Shown here: positions 8,175 to 17,077 of the stretch, one piece after another
Numbering within the stretch: the first letter of the stretch is position 1
How the letters are laid out: the number at the start of each line of letters is the position of its first letter
Source: Streptomyces sp. SDr-06
GTDB lineage: Bacteria; Actinomycetota; Actinomycetes; Streptomycetales; Streptomycetaceae
DNA length: 64,000 nucleotides
Direction of reading: 5' to 3'
NCBI RefSeq assembly: GCF_003324565.1
Contig: NZ_QOLA01000025.1
Coordinates: 1-64,000 of the forward strand
Position numbers and translations under genes: made by a program
The notes under the pieces: model-generated
What the model was told of the DNA's origin: nothing
The model's database searches: none
Seen by the model: only the letters and a program-made list of their open reading frames with translations

Positions 8175-10901
8175 CTACAGCCAGCCCCCGAACCTGCGGA
8201 CGTACCAGCCCTTCACCAGCTGCGTCAGCGTGCAGTACGCGAGGAGCACCCCGATCAGCCACGGGAAGTAGCTCATCGGCACCGGCACGAAGCCGATCGT
8301 CGAGGCCAGCGGGGAGAAGGGGAGGAACAGCCCCGTCGCCACCGCGAGGAGGGTCATCACCATCACCGGCCACGTCGCCCGGGACTGGAGGAAGGGGATC
8401 CTGCGCGTGCGGATCATGTGGACGATCAGGGTCTGCGACAGCAGGCCCTCGATGAACCAGCCCGACTGGAACAGCGCCTGGTTCGCCTCGGTGTTCGCGC
8501 CGAAGACGTTCCACATGATGGCGAACATCGCGATGTCGAAGACCGAGCTGATGGGCCCGATCGTCACCATGAAGCGCCCGATCCCCTTGGCGTCCCAGTT
8601 GCGCGGCTTGCGCAGGTAGTCCTCGTCCATCCGGTCCCACGGCGTGGCCAGCTGGGCGATGTCGTACACCAGGTTCTGCACCAGGAGCATGATCGCCAGC
8701 ATCGGCTGGAACGGGATGAACGCCGACGCGACCAGCACCGAGAAGACGTTGCCGAAGTTCGAGGAGGCCGTCATCTTGATGTACTTGATCGTGTTGCCGA
8801 ACGTCGTGCGGCCCTGCACCACGCCCTGTTCGAGCACCGTGAGGTCCTTCTCGAGCAGGATGATGTCCGCCGACTCCTTGGCGATGTCGACGGCCGTGTC
8901 CACGGAGATGCCGACGTCCGCGTCCCGCAGGGCCGCCGCGTCGTTGATGCCGTCCCCGAGGAAGCCGACCGTGTGCCCGCGGGTTTGCAGGGCGCGTACG
9001 ATCCGGGCCTTCTGGACCGGGTTGACCTTCGCGAACACCGTGGTGGTGGCGGCCAGCCGGGACAGCTCCGCGTCGTCCAGGGCGTCCACCTCGGGACCCG
9101 TCACGACCGTGCCCACCTCGATGCCGACGTCCGCGCAGACCCGCGCAGCGACCAGCTCGTTGTCGCCGGTCACGACCTTGACCGCGATGCCGTTGTCGGC
9201 GAGACCGCGCAGCGCGGCGGCCGCGTCCGCCTTCGGCGGGTCGAGGAAGGCGAGGAAGCCGACCAGGGTCAGGCCGGACTCGTCCGCCACCGTGTACGTG
9301 TCGCGCGGGTCCGGCATCGTACGGGTGGCGACGGCCAGCACCCGCAGGCCCCGGCGGTTGTTGTCCTCGGCGGTGCGGGTGACGTGCCACCGCAACTGGT
9401 CGGTGAGCTCCACGCGCTCGCCCCGGTCCACCAGGTGTGTGCACAGGGCGACGACTTCCTCCACCGCACCCTTGGTGATGAGGACGTGCTCGGGCCGGCC
9501 GGCCGCGCCGGACAGGCCGTTGCGGTTGAGGACCACGGACATCCGGCGCCGGGCGAAGTCGAAGGGGATCTCGTCGACCATCGTGAACCGTGCGTCGACG
9601 ACAACCTCCTCGGCCTCGTTGACGCGGTCGATGACCGCCTGGTCCATGAGGTTGCGCAGCCCGGTCTGGAAGTGGGCGTTCAGATAGCCGTACTCCAGGA
9701 CCTCGCTGTCCTCGGTGCCGTGCACGTCCAGGTACCGGTCGAGGACGATGCGGTCCTCGGTGAGCGTGCCCGTCTTGTCGGTGCACAGCACGTCCATCGC
9801 GCCCAGGTTCTGGATCGCGTTGAGCCGCTTGACGACGACCTTCTTCTTCGCCATCGCGACCGCGCCGCGCGCCAGGTTCGCGGACACCACCATCGGCAGC
9901 ATCTCGGGCGTCAGGCCGACCGCCACGGCGACGGCGAACAGGAACGCCTCGTCCCAGTCGCCCTTCGTGAGCCCGTTGATCGCGAACACGACCGGCACCA
10001 TCACCAGCATGAACCGGATCAGCAGGAAGCTGACCCTGCGCACCCCGGTGTCGAAGTTGGTCTGCGGCCGCTCGCCGACCAGCGAGCCCGCCATCGACCC
10101 GAAGTAGGTGTCGGCGCCGGTCGCGACCACGACTCCCGTAGCCGTACCGGACGTTACGGACGTCCCCATCAGGCACAGGTTGCCCGCCTCGACGGGGTCG
10201 GCGGTCGTGCAGCGGTTCTCCTCGCCGTCGCGCACGTCCGTCTTGGCGACGGGCAGCGACTCCCCGGACAGCGCGGCCTGACTGACCATCAGGTCCTTGG
10301 CGGTGACGAGCCGCAGGTCCGCCGGGATCAGGTCGCCCGCCCCCAGCTTGACCAGGTCGCCCGGGACGACCTGCTCCATCGGGATCTCGACGGTGGTCGT
10401 CAGCGCGCCGCGCCCGGCCCGGCGCTGGACGGCGGTGGTCGTGGTGACGAGCTGCTTCAGCGCGTCGGCGGCCCGCCCGGAGCGGAACTCCTGCCAGAAG
10501 CGCAGCAGCCCGCTGATCGCGACCATCACGGAGAGGATGACGACACCGGGGTCCGCCGGGTCCTGCCAGTACATGACGGCGGCGAGGAAGACGAGTACGG
10601 CGATGAACGGGTTCGCGTACGCGCGGGCGAGCTGGGCGTACCAGCGCGGGGCCCGCTCCCGCGCGACCGTGTTGAGGCCGTACCGCTCCTGGCGGTCGAG
10701 CACCTCGGCCTGGCAGAGCCCGGCGCGGTCGACTCCGTACTCCCTGAGTACCTGGGCGGTGGGCTGTGCGGCGATGGCGCCGAGCCGCGCGCCGACGGCC
10801 CGGGTGCGGGCCTCCAGCTCGGCCGCGTGCCGCTCGCGACGGCGGCGCCGGCCCGGCGGTGCGAGCTTCTCGGGGGTGGGGGTAGGGGTGAGCGTGGTCA
10901 T
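8175..10901 (-). CDS. mgtA: magnesium-transporting P-type ATPase (MgtA/MgtB family)
   Basis: The 908-residue protein has the P-ATPase core: the phosphorylation motif CTDKTGTLTE (Asp about residue 375), a TGDN motif, and a hinge with GDGINDAAALRDADVGIS. Four helices precede the catalytic loop, with LTPEMLPM in helix 4, and six follow, ending in ...YVRRFGGWL. Length and the EMLPM/DGINDAP-like motifs match P3B magnesium importers rather than calcium or heavy-metal pumps. It would import Mg2+ under limitation. The ATG has a GGGAGG ribosome site 8 bases upstream. It is monocistronic with a long upstream region. Confidence 0.92.
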   Translation of the reverse strand: MTTLTPTPTPEKLAPPGRRRRRERHAAELEARTRAVGARLGAIAAQPTAQVLREYGVDRAGLCQAEVLDRQERYGLNTVARERAPRWYAQLARAYANPFIAVLVFLAAVMYWQDPADPGVVILSVMVAISGLLRFWQEFRSGRAADALKQLVTTTTAVQRRAGRGALTTTVEIPMEQVVPGDLVKLGAGDLIPADLRLVTAKDLMVSQAALSGESLPVAKTDVRDGEENRCTTADPVEAGNLCLMGTSVTSGTATGVVVATGADTYFGSMAGSLVGERPQTNFDTGVRRVSFLLIRFMLVMVPVVFAINGLTKGDWDEAFLFAVAVAVGLTPEMLPMVVSANLARGAVAMAKKKVVVKRLNAIQNLGAMDVLCTDKTGTLTEDRIVLDRYLDVHGTEDSEVLEYGYLNAHFQTGLRNLMDQAVIDRVNEAEEVVVDARFTMVDEIPFDFARRRMSVVLNRNGLSGAAGRPEHVLITKGAVEEVVALCTHLVDRGERVELTDQLRWHVTRTAEDNNRRGLRVLAVATRTMPDPRDTYTVADESGLTLVGFLAFLDPPKADAAAALRGLADNGIAVKVVTGDNELVAARVCADVGIEVGTVVTGPEVDALDDAELSRLAATTTVFAKVNPVQKARIVRALQTRGHTVGFLGDGINDAAALRDADVGISVDTAVDIAKESADIILLEKDLTVLEQGVVQGRTTFGNTIKYIKMTASSNFGNVFSVLVASAFIPFQPMLAIMLLVQNLVYDIAQLATPWDRMDEDYLRKPRNWDAKGIGRFMVTIGPISSVFDIAMFAIMWNVFGANTEANQALFQSGWFIEGLLSQTLIVHMIRTRRIPFLQSRATWPVMVMTLLAVATGLFLPFSPLASTIGFVPVPMSYFPWLIGVLLAYCTLTQLVKGWYVRRFGGWL

Positions 10902-11338
10902 GACGAGACCTCCCTGGGGTCGTCAGGTCTACGGGGGTGTGTGTTCCGCGTCCGCGTGGCCGATGGAGGGCATGCGGACGTGCGGGCATGCGGGCACGCG
11001 GGCACGGCGAAGGTGCGCGCGGAGGGCGCGTGCGGTGCGGGAGAAAGCCGGTCGGTCAGCCGACGGGCAGGGCGCGGCGAGGACTTCGGTCGGGACTCAT
11101 CCCGAACACCTCCTCGCTGCGGGCACGGCTCCGATGGGTCGTCGAGGACACCACGGCCGTGCGGTGGGTGCACGGGCGAGGTCCGCCCGTGCGGTGGTGG
11201 GCGCACGGCGATCACGGTCGGCCGTGCGGTGTGCGCGGCTTGGTCGGGGACGCTCGCCGTGCGCTTACTTGCGTCGATTCGAAAGTAGCATATGTGCGCG
11301 GACGCGAAAGTAGGTCGAAGGTCCCGTGGGCCCGGCCT
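10902..11338 (-). promoter_or_regulatory. long upstream region of the Mg transporter gene with a direct repeat
   Basis: About 440 bases lie between the P-ATPase start and the terminator of the next gene, without a convincing coding frame. CGAAAGTAG occurs twice on the + strand, at 11280-11288 and 11305-11313, 25 bases apart centre to centre, in a locally AT-richer patch with CATATG between them. This could be a tandem operator with promoter elements. I looked for M-box (Mg riboswitch) conserved segments and did not recognise them, so only a candidate regulatory region is claimed. Confidence 0.4.
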
Positions 11339-11370
11339 TCCCGAGCCGCGTCCGCCGACGCGGCTCGGGA
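11339..11370 (-). terminator. hairpin terminator downstream of the LPMO gene
   Basis: TCCCGAGCCGCGTC (11339-11352) pairs perfectly with 11357-11370 around a CGCC loop. It lies 47 bases past the LPMO stop codon and would end its transcription before the P-ATPase upstream region. Confidence 0.75.
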
Positions 11371-11416
11371 GAGGGGTCCCGGCGCCCGGTGCCGCTCGCG
11401 CCGATCTCGTCCGGGC

Positions 11417-12289
11417 TCAGCCGCGGCGGCGCCGCAGGAGCAGGAAGCCGCCGGCCGCGGCGCTCGCGGTGGAGACCGCGGCCAGGGCCTGGGGGGCGGC
11501 CGAGTTGCCGGACGACGCGGGCGAGGCCGCGGGGGCGGTGGCGGCCGGAGCGGTGACGGGGTCGCCGCCATGGCCGTGGTGGCTCACCGTGGAGTGGGAC
11601 GTGCCTGCCGCGATCCGCTGCTCCGACGGCGCCGCGGCGGCCTTGGCGGTGCTGGCGCCGTACACCACGTCGGAGCAGCTGTAGAACGCCTCCGGGCTGT
11701 CGTCGCGCTGCCAGACCTTGTAGATGATGTGGCGTCCGGTGCGGGCGGGCAGCGTACCGGTGAAGTTGTAGTAGCCGTCCGTCGCCGTTCTGGAGGTCTG
11801 GTAGGTGGCGACCGGGGTGTCGTCCAGGTCGGACCACTTCAGGGGCTTGGTCGGGTCGAAGCCCTGCTTGGTGATGTACACCGTCATGGTGCCCGAATGC
11901 GCCGCGGTCACCCGGAACTTGAAGGGGAACTGGCCCGCCGAGACGCTGGTGGACGGCCAGTCGGTCCGGGCCCAGTCCAGCGCCCGGTACTTGTCCCGGT
12001 TCGCCGAGCAGAGCTTGCCGTCGGGGATGAGCTGGCGGGACTGGCCGTTGGCGTTGGCGATGTTCACCTCGTTCCAGTCGTACAGCGGCTGGGTTCCGGA
12101 GTCCGCCACGAGGTCCTTGCACACCTGCGACACCGGGTGCTCCGGACCCTCGGCGTAGCAGGCGGCGATCCGGCTGACCGGGTTGAACATGGCTCCGTGC
12201 GCGGAGGCGGACGTCGGGGTGAGGGTGAGGAGCGTCAGGGAGGTCGCCCCGAGGACACCCAGGGACGCTGCGGTACGCCGAGCGGACAT
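11417..12289 (-). CDS. AA10 lytic polysaccharide monooxygenase (chitin/cellulose-active), membrane-tailed
   Basis: The 290-residue precursor has a signal peptide ending SASA and a mature N-terminal His in HGAMFNP, the copper-brace histidine of AA10 enzymes. Later family segments are visible: CYAEGPEHP, WNEVNIAN, HSGTMTVYITK, and RTGRHIIYKVWQRDDS with C-terminal SCSDV. It would cleave crystalline chitin or cellulose outside the cell. The catalytic domain ends near residue 215; a low-complexity Ala/Pro/Ser linker leads to a hydrophobic helix and an RRRRG tail, so the enzyme may stay on the membrane. No LPXTG or LAXTG motif was seen. AAGGAG lies 8 bases before the ATG. A DasR-type site lies about 95 bases upstream. 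Confidence 0.9.
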   Translation of the reverse strand: MSARRTAASLGVLGATSLTLLTLTPTSASAHGAMFNPVSRIAACYAEGPEHPVSQVCKDLVADSGTQPLYDWNEVNIANANGQSRQLIPDGKLCSANRDKYRALDWARTDWPSTSVSAGQFPFKFRVTAAHSGTMTVYITKQGFDPTKPLKWSDLDDTPVATYQTSRTATDGYYNFTGTLPARTGRHIIYKVWQRDDSPEAFYSCSDVVYGASTAKAAAAPSEQRIAAGTSHSTVSHHGHGGDPVTAPAATAPAASPASSGNSAAPQALAAVSTASAAAGGFLLLRRRRG

Positions 12290-12383
12290 GCGAGTGCTCC
12301 TTGATCGTGGGGAGTTCGGGGCGGCGGTGGCGAGTTGGGGGCGCGCCAAGTCGCCCTCTGGTAGCGGTACTTGAGAGACTGGC

Positions 12384-12399
12384 ATTGGTCTGGACCAAG
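12384..12399 (-). promoter_or_regulatory. DasR-responsive element (dre) upstream of the LPMO gene
   Basis: ATTGGTCTGGACCAAG contains the palindrome TGGTCTGGACCA (12386-12397), which differs from the published dre core TGGTCTAGACCA by one central base. DasR is the GntR-type repressor of N-acetylglucosamine and chitin metabolism in Streptomyces. The site is centred about 100 bases upstream of the LPMO start, a sensible place for repression released by GlcNAc phosphates. Confidence 0.8.
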
Positions 12400-12539
12400 T
12401 CGCAAGGGGTGTGCGGGGGCTGTGTGGGGGATCGTCGGCCGGGTCGTCGGCCGGAGCGAGGGAGCGAGGGCGGTTCGGGCGGACGGCCGGTCGGGACATG
12501 CGCGGATGTCCAGCGGCCGTTCGCCCGCCTCCGGCCGGT

Positions 12540-14501
12540 TCACCCCCGGCTGTCCCCCGGCCCTCCGTCGAGCCTTCGCCGGTCCTGTGCCGGGCGGGAC
12601 CACCACACGCCCTCGCCGTGGGTCAGGCCGGGCAGGCGGCGTTCGATCTCCGCCGCCCGGCGGGCCGCGACCGTGCCGCGCAGCAGCCAGCCCCCGGCGG
12701 CGGCCGTGCTCTCCTCGATGAGCGCGCCCAGGGAGGTCAGGTGCCCGGCCACCGGGGCGAGGGAGGCGGCCGGGATCTCCAACTCGAAGGCCAGGTACGG
12801 CTCGTAGAGCTCGGTCCCGGCGTTCCTCAGGGCCTGGTCCAGGACGATCCGGGTCAGGGCCCGGAAGTCACCCGCGGTGCTGAACACGCTGGAGAACCCG
12901 GAGCGTACGAGCGTGACCGCGCAGTCGGTGACCGCCCAGCCGAGCGGGCCCGCGCGCAGGGCTTCGTGCACGGTCTCCTCGATGGCCTGATGGAACGCGC
13001 GGGGGAGCGCGCCCAGCTCGGTCTCGTACCGGAAGGCGTTCCCGCTGCCGTACGGGGCCGCCTCGACCCGCAGCCCGATGGTCGCCCAGTGCCCGGTGGG
13101 GGCCGGACCGCGGTACATCTCCACGGCCGACTCGCCCGTCCCGGCGGGGCGTTCGGTGCACACCGTACGGCTCGGCTCGAACGCGGCGTCGATGCCGTAC
13201 GTGTCGGCGAGGGTGGCGGCGATGACCTCCTTCTGCACTTCCCCGTACAGGAACACCGAGGTGGCGCCGCCCGGTTCGGTGCGGGCGCGGATCAGCGGGT
13301 CCCGCTCGGCGAGGTCCTTGAGCGCCGCGTTCAGCCGGGCGGCGGGCCCGGTGCCGGGCTCGCGGGGGTGTACGACACTCTGGAGAGTGGGGGCGGCGAA
13401 GCGCGGCGCGCGCTCGTGCGGGCGGCCGAGGTGATCGCCCACGCGGATGTCGGGCAGGCCCCGGAGTCTGCCGATGTTGCCCGCGGTCAGGCGGGCGGGG
13501 GCGCCGGGGGCCGACCCCGGTGCCGTCTCGGCCCCGATGATGTCCAGGGAGGTCGGGCGGCCGGTGTGGGTGCGGGGCCCCGTGCCGCCGGAGTCGCCGC
13601 CGGGGGAGGTGAAGATCAATGGCTGACGCGCCGTCACTTCGCCCTCGAAGAGCCGCAGATACGCGGTCTTGTGCCCGGACTCGTCGCGTTCCACGGCGAA
13701 CACCGTGCCCCGGGGAGGGGTGTCCGGCGCCACGGGATCGGGGGCCGGGAGCATTGTCACCAGGGCGTCGATCAGAGCGGCGACGCCCTCGCCCCGGATG
13801 GCCGAGCCGAAGTACACCGGATGCACGAGGGCCTTCGCGGTCTGGTCGGCGAGGGCCTTGTCGAGTTCGGCTGGGGTGGGGGGCGGGCCGTCCACCACAC
13901 GGGCCAGGAGTTCGTCGTCGTGTTCCGCCAGCAACTCCCCCATGCGGGCGGCGAACTGGAGGCCGCCCGGGCGGGGGTGCCGGTACGTGAGGGGGGTGGC
14001 GGTGGCCGCGCGCGTGCCCAGGTCCCGTACCGCTGTCATGGCGATGGCGTGCGGGGTCAGTGCGCGGCGGATGTCTGCGAGGAGGGTGTCCGCGCGGGCG
14101 CCGGGGCGGTCGATCTTGTTGACGAAGACCAGCGTCGGCAGGCGGATCTCGCGCAGGGTGCGCATCAGGACGCGAGTCTGTGCCTGGACGCCCTCCACGG
14201 CGGACAGGACCAGGACCGCGCCGTCCAGCACGCCGAGGGCGCGCTCCACCTCGGCGATGAAGTCGCTGTGACCCGGGGTGTCGATGAGGTTGACCTGGGT
14301 GTCGCCCACGCGGAACGAGGCGACGGCTGAGCGCACGGTGATGCCGCGCCGGCGCTCGATGGCGTCGGTGTCGGTCTGAGTGGAGCCGTCGTCCACCCTG
14401 CCGAGCCGGTCGATGGTGCCGGTGTCGAACAGGAGACGCTCGGTGAGGCTGGTCTTACCGGCGTCGACGTGGGCCAGGATGCCGATGTTCAGGGTTCGCA
14501 T
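12540..14501 (-). CDS. TetM/OtrA-type ribosomal protection GTPase
   Basis: The 653-residue EF-G-like GTPase has AHVDAGKT (P-loop), RRRGITVRSA (switch I), DTPGHSDF (G3) and NKIDRPGA (G4). Domain order and length match tetracycline ribosomal protection proteins, with Streptomyces OtrA as nearest named relative, rather than EF-G (about 700 residues). Such proteins bind the ribosome and dislodge tetracyclines. No tetracycline biosynthesis or efflux gene is visible here, so it may be intrinsic resistance or have a general translational role. The gene stands alone, with a repeat-rich upstream region. Confidence 0.88.
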   Translation of the reverse strand: MRTLNIGILAHVDAGKTSLTERLLFDTGTIDRLGRVDDGSTQTDTDAIERRRGITVRSAVASFRVGDTQVNLIDTPGHSDFIAEVERALGVLDGAVLVLSAVEGVQAQTRVLMRTLREIRLPTLVFVNKIDRPGARADTLLADIRRALTPHAIAMTAVRDLGTRAATATPLTYRHPRPGGLQFAARMGELLAEHDDELLARVVDGPPPTPAELDKALADQTAKALVHPVYFGSAIRGEGVAALIDALVTMLPAPDPVAPDTPPRGTVFAVERDESGHKTAYLRLFEGEVTARQPLIFTSPGGDSGGTGPRTHTGRPTSLDIIGAETAPGSAPGAPARLTAGNIGRLRGLPDIRVGDHLGRPHERAPRFAAPTLQSVVHPREPGTGPAARLNAALKDLAERDPLIRARTEPGGATSVFLYGEVQKEVIAATLADTYGIDAAFEPSRTVCTERPAGTGESAVEMYRGPAPTGHWATIGLRVEAAPYGSGNAFRYETELGALPRAFHQAIEETVHEALRAGPLGWAVTDCAVTLVRSGFSSVFSTAGDFRALTRIVLDQALRNAGTELYEPYLAFELEIPAASLAPVAGHLTSLGALIEESTAAAGGWLLRGTVAARRAAEIERRLPGLTHGEGVWWSRPAQDRRRLDGGPGDSRG

Positions 14502-15064
14502 GAGTGCGGGGTTCTCCGAAGGGTGCCGTGAGGTGTGGGCTCTGGGCTGCTTCGAAGAGACGGCGCATCTGCTGCTCCCGCGGGGGTGGGGGTGGGGTCC
14601 GCGGGGTCAGGTTAGGGGGAGGGGGGTCGAGGGCGCGAGCCGTTTTCCCGGCGGCGGTAGGTCGGCGGAGCGGCCGGCCCAGCCCCTGGGGGCTCCGCCC
14701 CCAGCCCCCCGTTCGCGCCTTAAGGGCGCTCGTCCGCAAACTCCCCCAAGGCCTTAAGGGCCAGGGGGGACCCCCATGACGGGCTGAAGATGCGCATGCT
14801 GGCCAGCGCGGTGCTGTTAGGGGCGCGGGGAACTGCGCGAGAAGCGGGCACGGTCCGCAGACTGAAGCGGGGTTGGGGGCGCGGGGAACTGCGCGATCGG
14901 TCACGCACGGTCGGCGGGCGAAGGCGGCTTTTGGGGGCGCGGGGAACTGCGCGACAGGCCACGCACGGTCCGCGGGGGGCCGGGGGTTTGGGGGAGGGGT
15001 GGGGTGGGGCGAGGGCCCGGGACAGTAGAGTGCGGCACCAACCCCCGCACACCCCGAGGTACAC
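14502..15064. other. 563-bp divergent region without genes, largely repeat
   Basis: Between the divergent ribosomal-protection gene and cobL there is no supported gene. The first 150 bases are G-rich on the + strand with several GGGG runs, then comes the repeat block at 14688-14990, then a short stretch up to the GTG start of cobL. The cobL promoter probably lies in the last 80 bases (AGTAGAGTG is seen at 15024-15032), but no clear -35 was found. Confidence 0.6.
14688..14990 (-). repeat. dispersed intergenic repeat, three tandem core copies plus hairpin block
   Basis: In minus orientation the core lies at 14819-14838, 14876-14894 and 14934-14952, a period of 57-58 bases. The accessory block with CTTAAGGGCGCTCGTCC and GGGCTGAAGATG lies at 14688-14810. 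This block matches, in reverse orientation, the one near 30.3 kb. Confidence 0.85.
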
Positions 15065-16330
15065 GTGAACACCCACCCCGCCCCCACCCCCGACGTCACC
15101 GTCATCGGGATCGGGGCCGACGGGTGGGACGGGCTCGCGCCCGCCGCGCGGGACGCGGTCATGGGCGCCGGGGTCGTCATCGGCGGAGGGCGTCAGCTCG
15201 CGCTCGTGCCGGACGACTGCCCGGCGCAGCGGGTCGCGTGGCCCACACCGCTGCGGCCCGCCGTGCCGGGGCTACTCGAAGCCCACCGGGGCCGCCGCAT
15301 CGCCGTGCTGGCCAGCGGCGACCCCATGTTCTACGGCATCGGCCGCACCCTCACCGAGCTGCTCGGCACCCCGCCGCGCATCCTGCCGCACCCCTCCTCG
15401 CTCTCGTACGCCTGCGCCCGGCTCGGCTGGGCCGTCGAGGAGACCGAGGTCGTCACCGTGGTCGGGCGGCCCCTCGCCAGGATCGCCGCCGCGCTGCACG
15501 ACGGCCGCCGCCTGCTCGTGCTCAGCTCCGGCGCCGACACCCCCGCAGAGGTCGCCGCCCTGCTCCGCGACCGGGGCTTCGGGCCCAGCCGGATGCGGGT
15601 CCTGGAACAGCTGGGCTCGCAGGGCGAGCACTGCGTCGAGGGCGGCGCGGACCACTGGGACGCCCCGCCCGGCGACCCCCTCAACGTCATCGCCGTCGAC
15701 TGCCGCCGCGCCCCCGACGCGCTGCGCCTGGGCGCCGTACCGGGGCTGCCCGACGCGGCGTACGAACACGACGGCCAGCTCACCAAGCGGCACGTCCGCG
15801 CCGCCACCCTCGGCGCGCTCGCGCCCGCGCCCGGCGAGCTGCTCTGGGACGTCGGCGGCGGCTCCGGCTCGATCGCCGTGGAGTGGATGCGTACGCACCC
15901 CTCCTGCCGTGCCCTCACCGTCGAGCGCGACCCCGTGCGGGCCGAGCGCATCGCCCGCAACGCCGACCGGCTCGGCGTGCCCGCGCTGCGTGTCGTCACC
16001 GGCGCAGCACCCGCGGCCCTGGCCCAACTCCCGTCCCCTGACGCCGTGTTCATCGGCGGCGGGCTCACCGCGCCCGGCCTCCTCGCGGCCTGCTGGGACG
16101 CGCTCGCACCGGGCGGGCGGCTCGTCGCCAACACCGTCACGCTCGAATCCGAGGCGCTGCTCGCCGACTGGTACCGGCGCCACGGCGGCGAACTCGTCCG
16201 GCTCGCCGTCGCGCACGCCGTGCCGGTCGGCGGCTTCACGGGATGGCGCCAGGCCATGCCGGTCACCCAGTGGGCCGTCGTCAAGTCCGCATCCGCACCC
16301 GTCAACACCCCTCCAGGAGCAGCCACATGA
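15065..16330 (+). CDS. cobL: precorrin-6Y C5,15-methyltransferase (decarboxylating), CbiE-CbiT fusion
   Basis: The 421-residue protein joins two enzymes. The N-terminal half is a CbiE-type tetrapyrrole methylase (VIGIGADGWDGL, VLASGDPMFYGIG). The C-terminal half, from about residue 230, is a CbiT-type Rossmann methyltransferase (ELLWDVGGGSGSIAVEW, the SAM-binding loop, and FIGGGL). Together they methylate C5 and C15 of the corrin ring and remove the C12 acetate carboxyl. The start is GTG at 15065. The stop overlaps the cobM ATG (16327-16330), so translation is coupled. Confidence 0.92.
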   Translation: MNTHPAPTPDVTVIGIGADGWDGLAPAARDAVMGAGVVIGGGRQLALVPDDCPAQRVAWPTPLRPAVPGLLEAHRGRRIAVLASGDPMFYGIGRTLTELLGTPPRILPHPSSLSYACARLGWAVEETEVVTVVGRPLARIAAALHDGRRLLVLSSGADTPAEVAALLRDRGFGPSRMRVLEQLGSQGEHCVEGGADHWDAPPGDPLNVIAVDCRRAPDALRLGAVPGLPDAAYEHDGQLTKRHVRAATLGALAPAPGELLWDVGGGSGSIAVEWMRTHPSCRALTVERDPVRAERIARNADRLGVPALRVVTGAAPAALAQLPSPDAVFIGGGLTAPGLLAACWDALAPGGRLVANTVTLESEALLADWYRRHGGELVRLAVAHAVPVGGFTGWRQAMPVTQWAVVKSASAPVNTPPGAAT

Positions 16331-17070
16331 CCGTGTACTTCATCGGCGCGGGCCCCGGCGCCGCCGACCTGATCACGGTGCGCGGCGCCCGCAGGATCGC
16401 CTCCTGCCAGGTCTGCCTGTACGCGGGCAGCCTGGTGCCGCGCGAACTCCTCGCGGAATGCCCCGAGGGCGCCCGCCTGGTGGACACCGCCCAGCTCACC
16501 CTCGACCAGATCACCGAGGAGCTGGTACGCGCCCACGAGGCCGGGCACGACGTGGCCCGGCTGCACTCGGGCGACCCGTCGGTGTTCAGCGCCGTCGCGG
16601 AGCAGATGCGGCGCCTGGACGCGGCCGGGGTGCCCTACGAGGTCGTCCCCGGGGTGCCCGCGTTCGCCGCGGCCGCCGCGGCCCTCAAACGGGAACTCAC
16701 CGTGCCCACGGTCGGCCAGACCGTCATCCTGACCCGCGTCGCCCAGCGCGCCACGGCCATGCCCGAGGGCGAGGACCTCGCCACCCTGGGCCGCAGCGGC
16801 GCGCTGCTCGTGCTGCACCTGGCCGCCGGATACGTCGACCGCGTCGTCGAGGAGCTCCTGCCGCACTACGGCGCCGAGTGCCCGGCCGCCGTGGTCGCCT
16901 TCGCCTCGCGGCCCGACGAGCTGATCCTGCGCGGCACGCTGGCCGACATCGCGGGCCAGGTGAAGGAGGCGGGCGTGGTGCGCACCGCCGTCATCCTGGT
17001 GGGCCGCACGCTGGGCGCGGCCGAGTTCCGGGACAGCCACCTGTACTCGGCCGACCGGCACCGCTGCTGA
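16327..17070 (+). CDS. cobM: precorrin-4 C11-methyltransferase
   Basis: The 247-residue tetrapyrrole methylase begins TVYFIGAGPGAADLITVRG, the N-terminal SAM loop of CobM/CbiF. Further family marks are YAGSLVP, RLHSGDPSVF, and VPGVPAFAAAAAALKRELT. It methylates C11 of precorrin-4. Its ATG overlaps the cobL stop by four bases. Its 3' end lies 7 bases from the convergent cbiD stop, with no room for a separate terminator. Confidence 0.94.
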   Translation: MTVYFIGAGPGAADLITVRGARRIASCQVCLYAGSLVPRELLAECPEGARLVDTAQLTLDQITEELVRAHEAGHDVARLHSGDPSVFSAVAEQMRRLDAAGVPYEVVPGVPAFAAAAAALKRELTVPTVGQTVILTRVAQRATAMPEGEDLATLGRSGALLVLHLAAGYVDRVVEELLPHYGAECPAAVVAFASRPDELILRGTLADIAGQVKEAGVVRTAVILVGRTLGAAEFRDSHLYSADRHRC

Positions 17071-17077
17071 GCCAAGC

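Noticed and set aside
8136..11288. Long plus-strand frame opposite the Mg P-ATPase
   Set aside because: Low-complexity Arg/His/Asp/Gly composition, antisense to a gene with all P-ATPase motifs.
10902..11338. M-box magnesium riboswitch in the P-ATPase leader
   Set aside because: The conserved M-box segments were not recognised by eye. A covariance search would decide; only a candidate regulatory region is reported.
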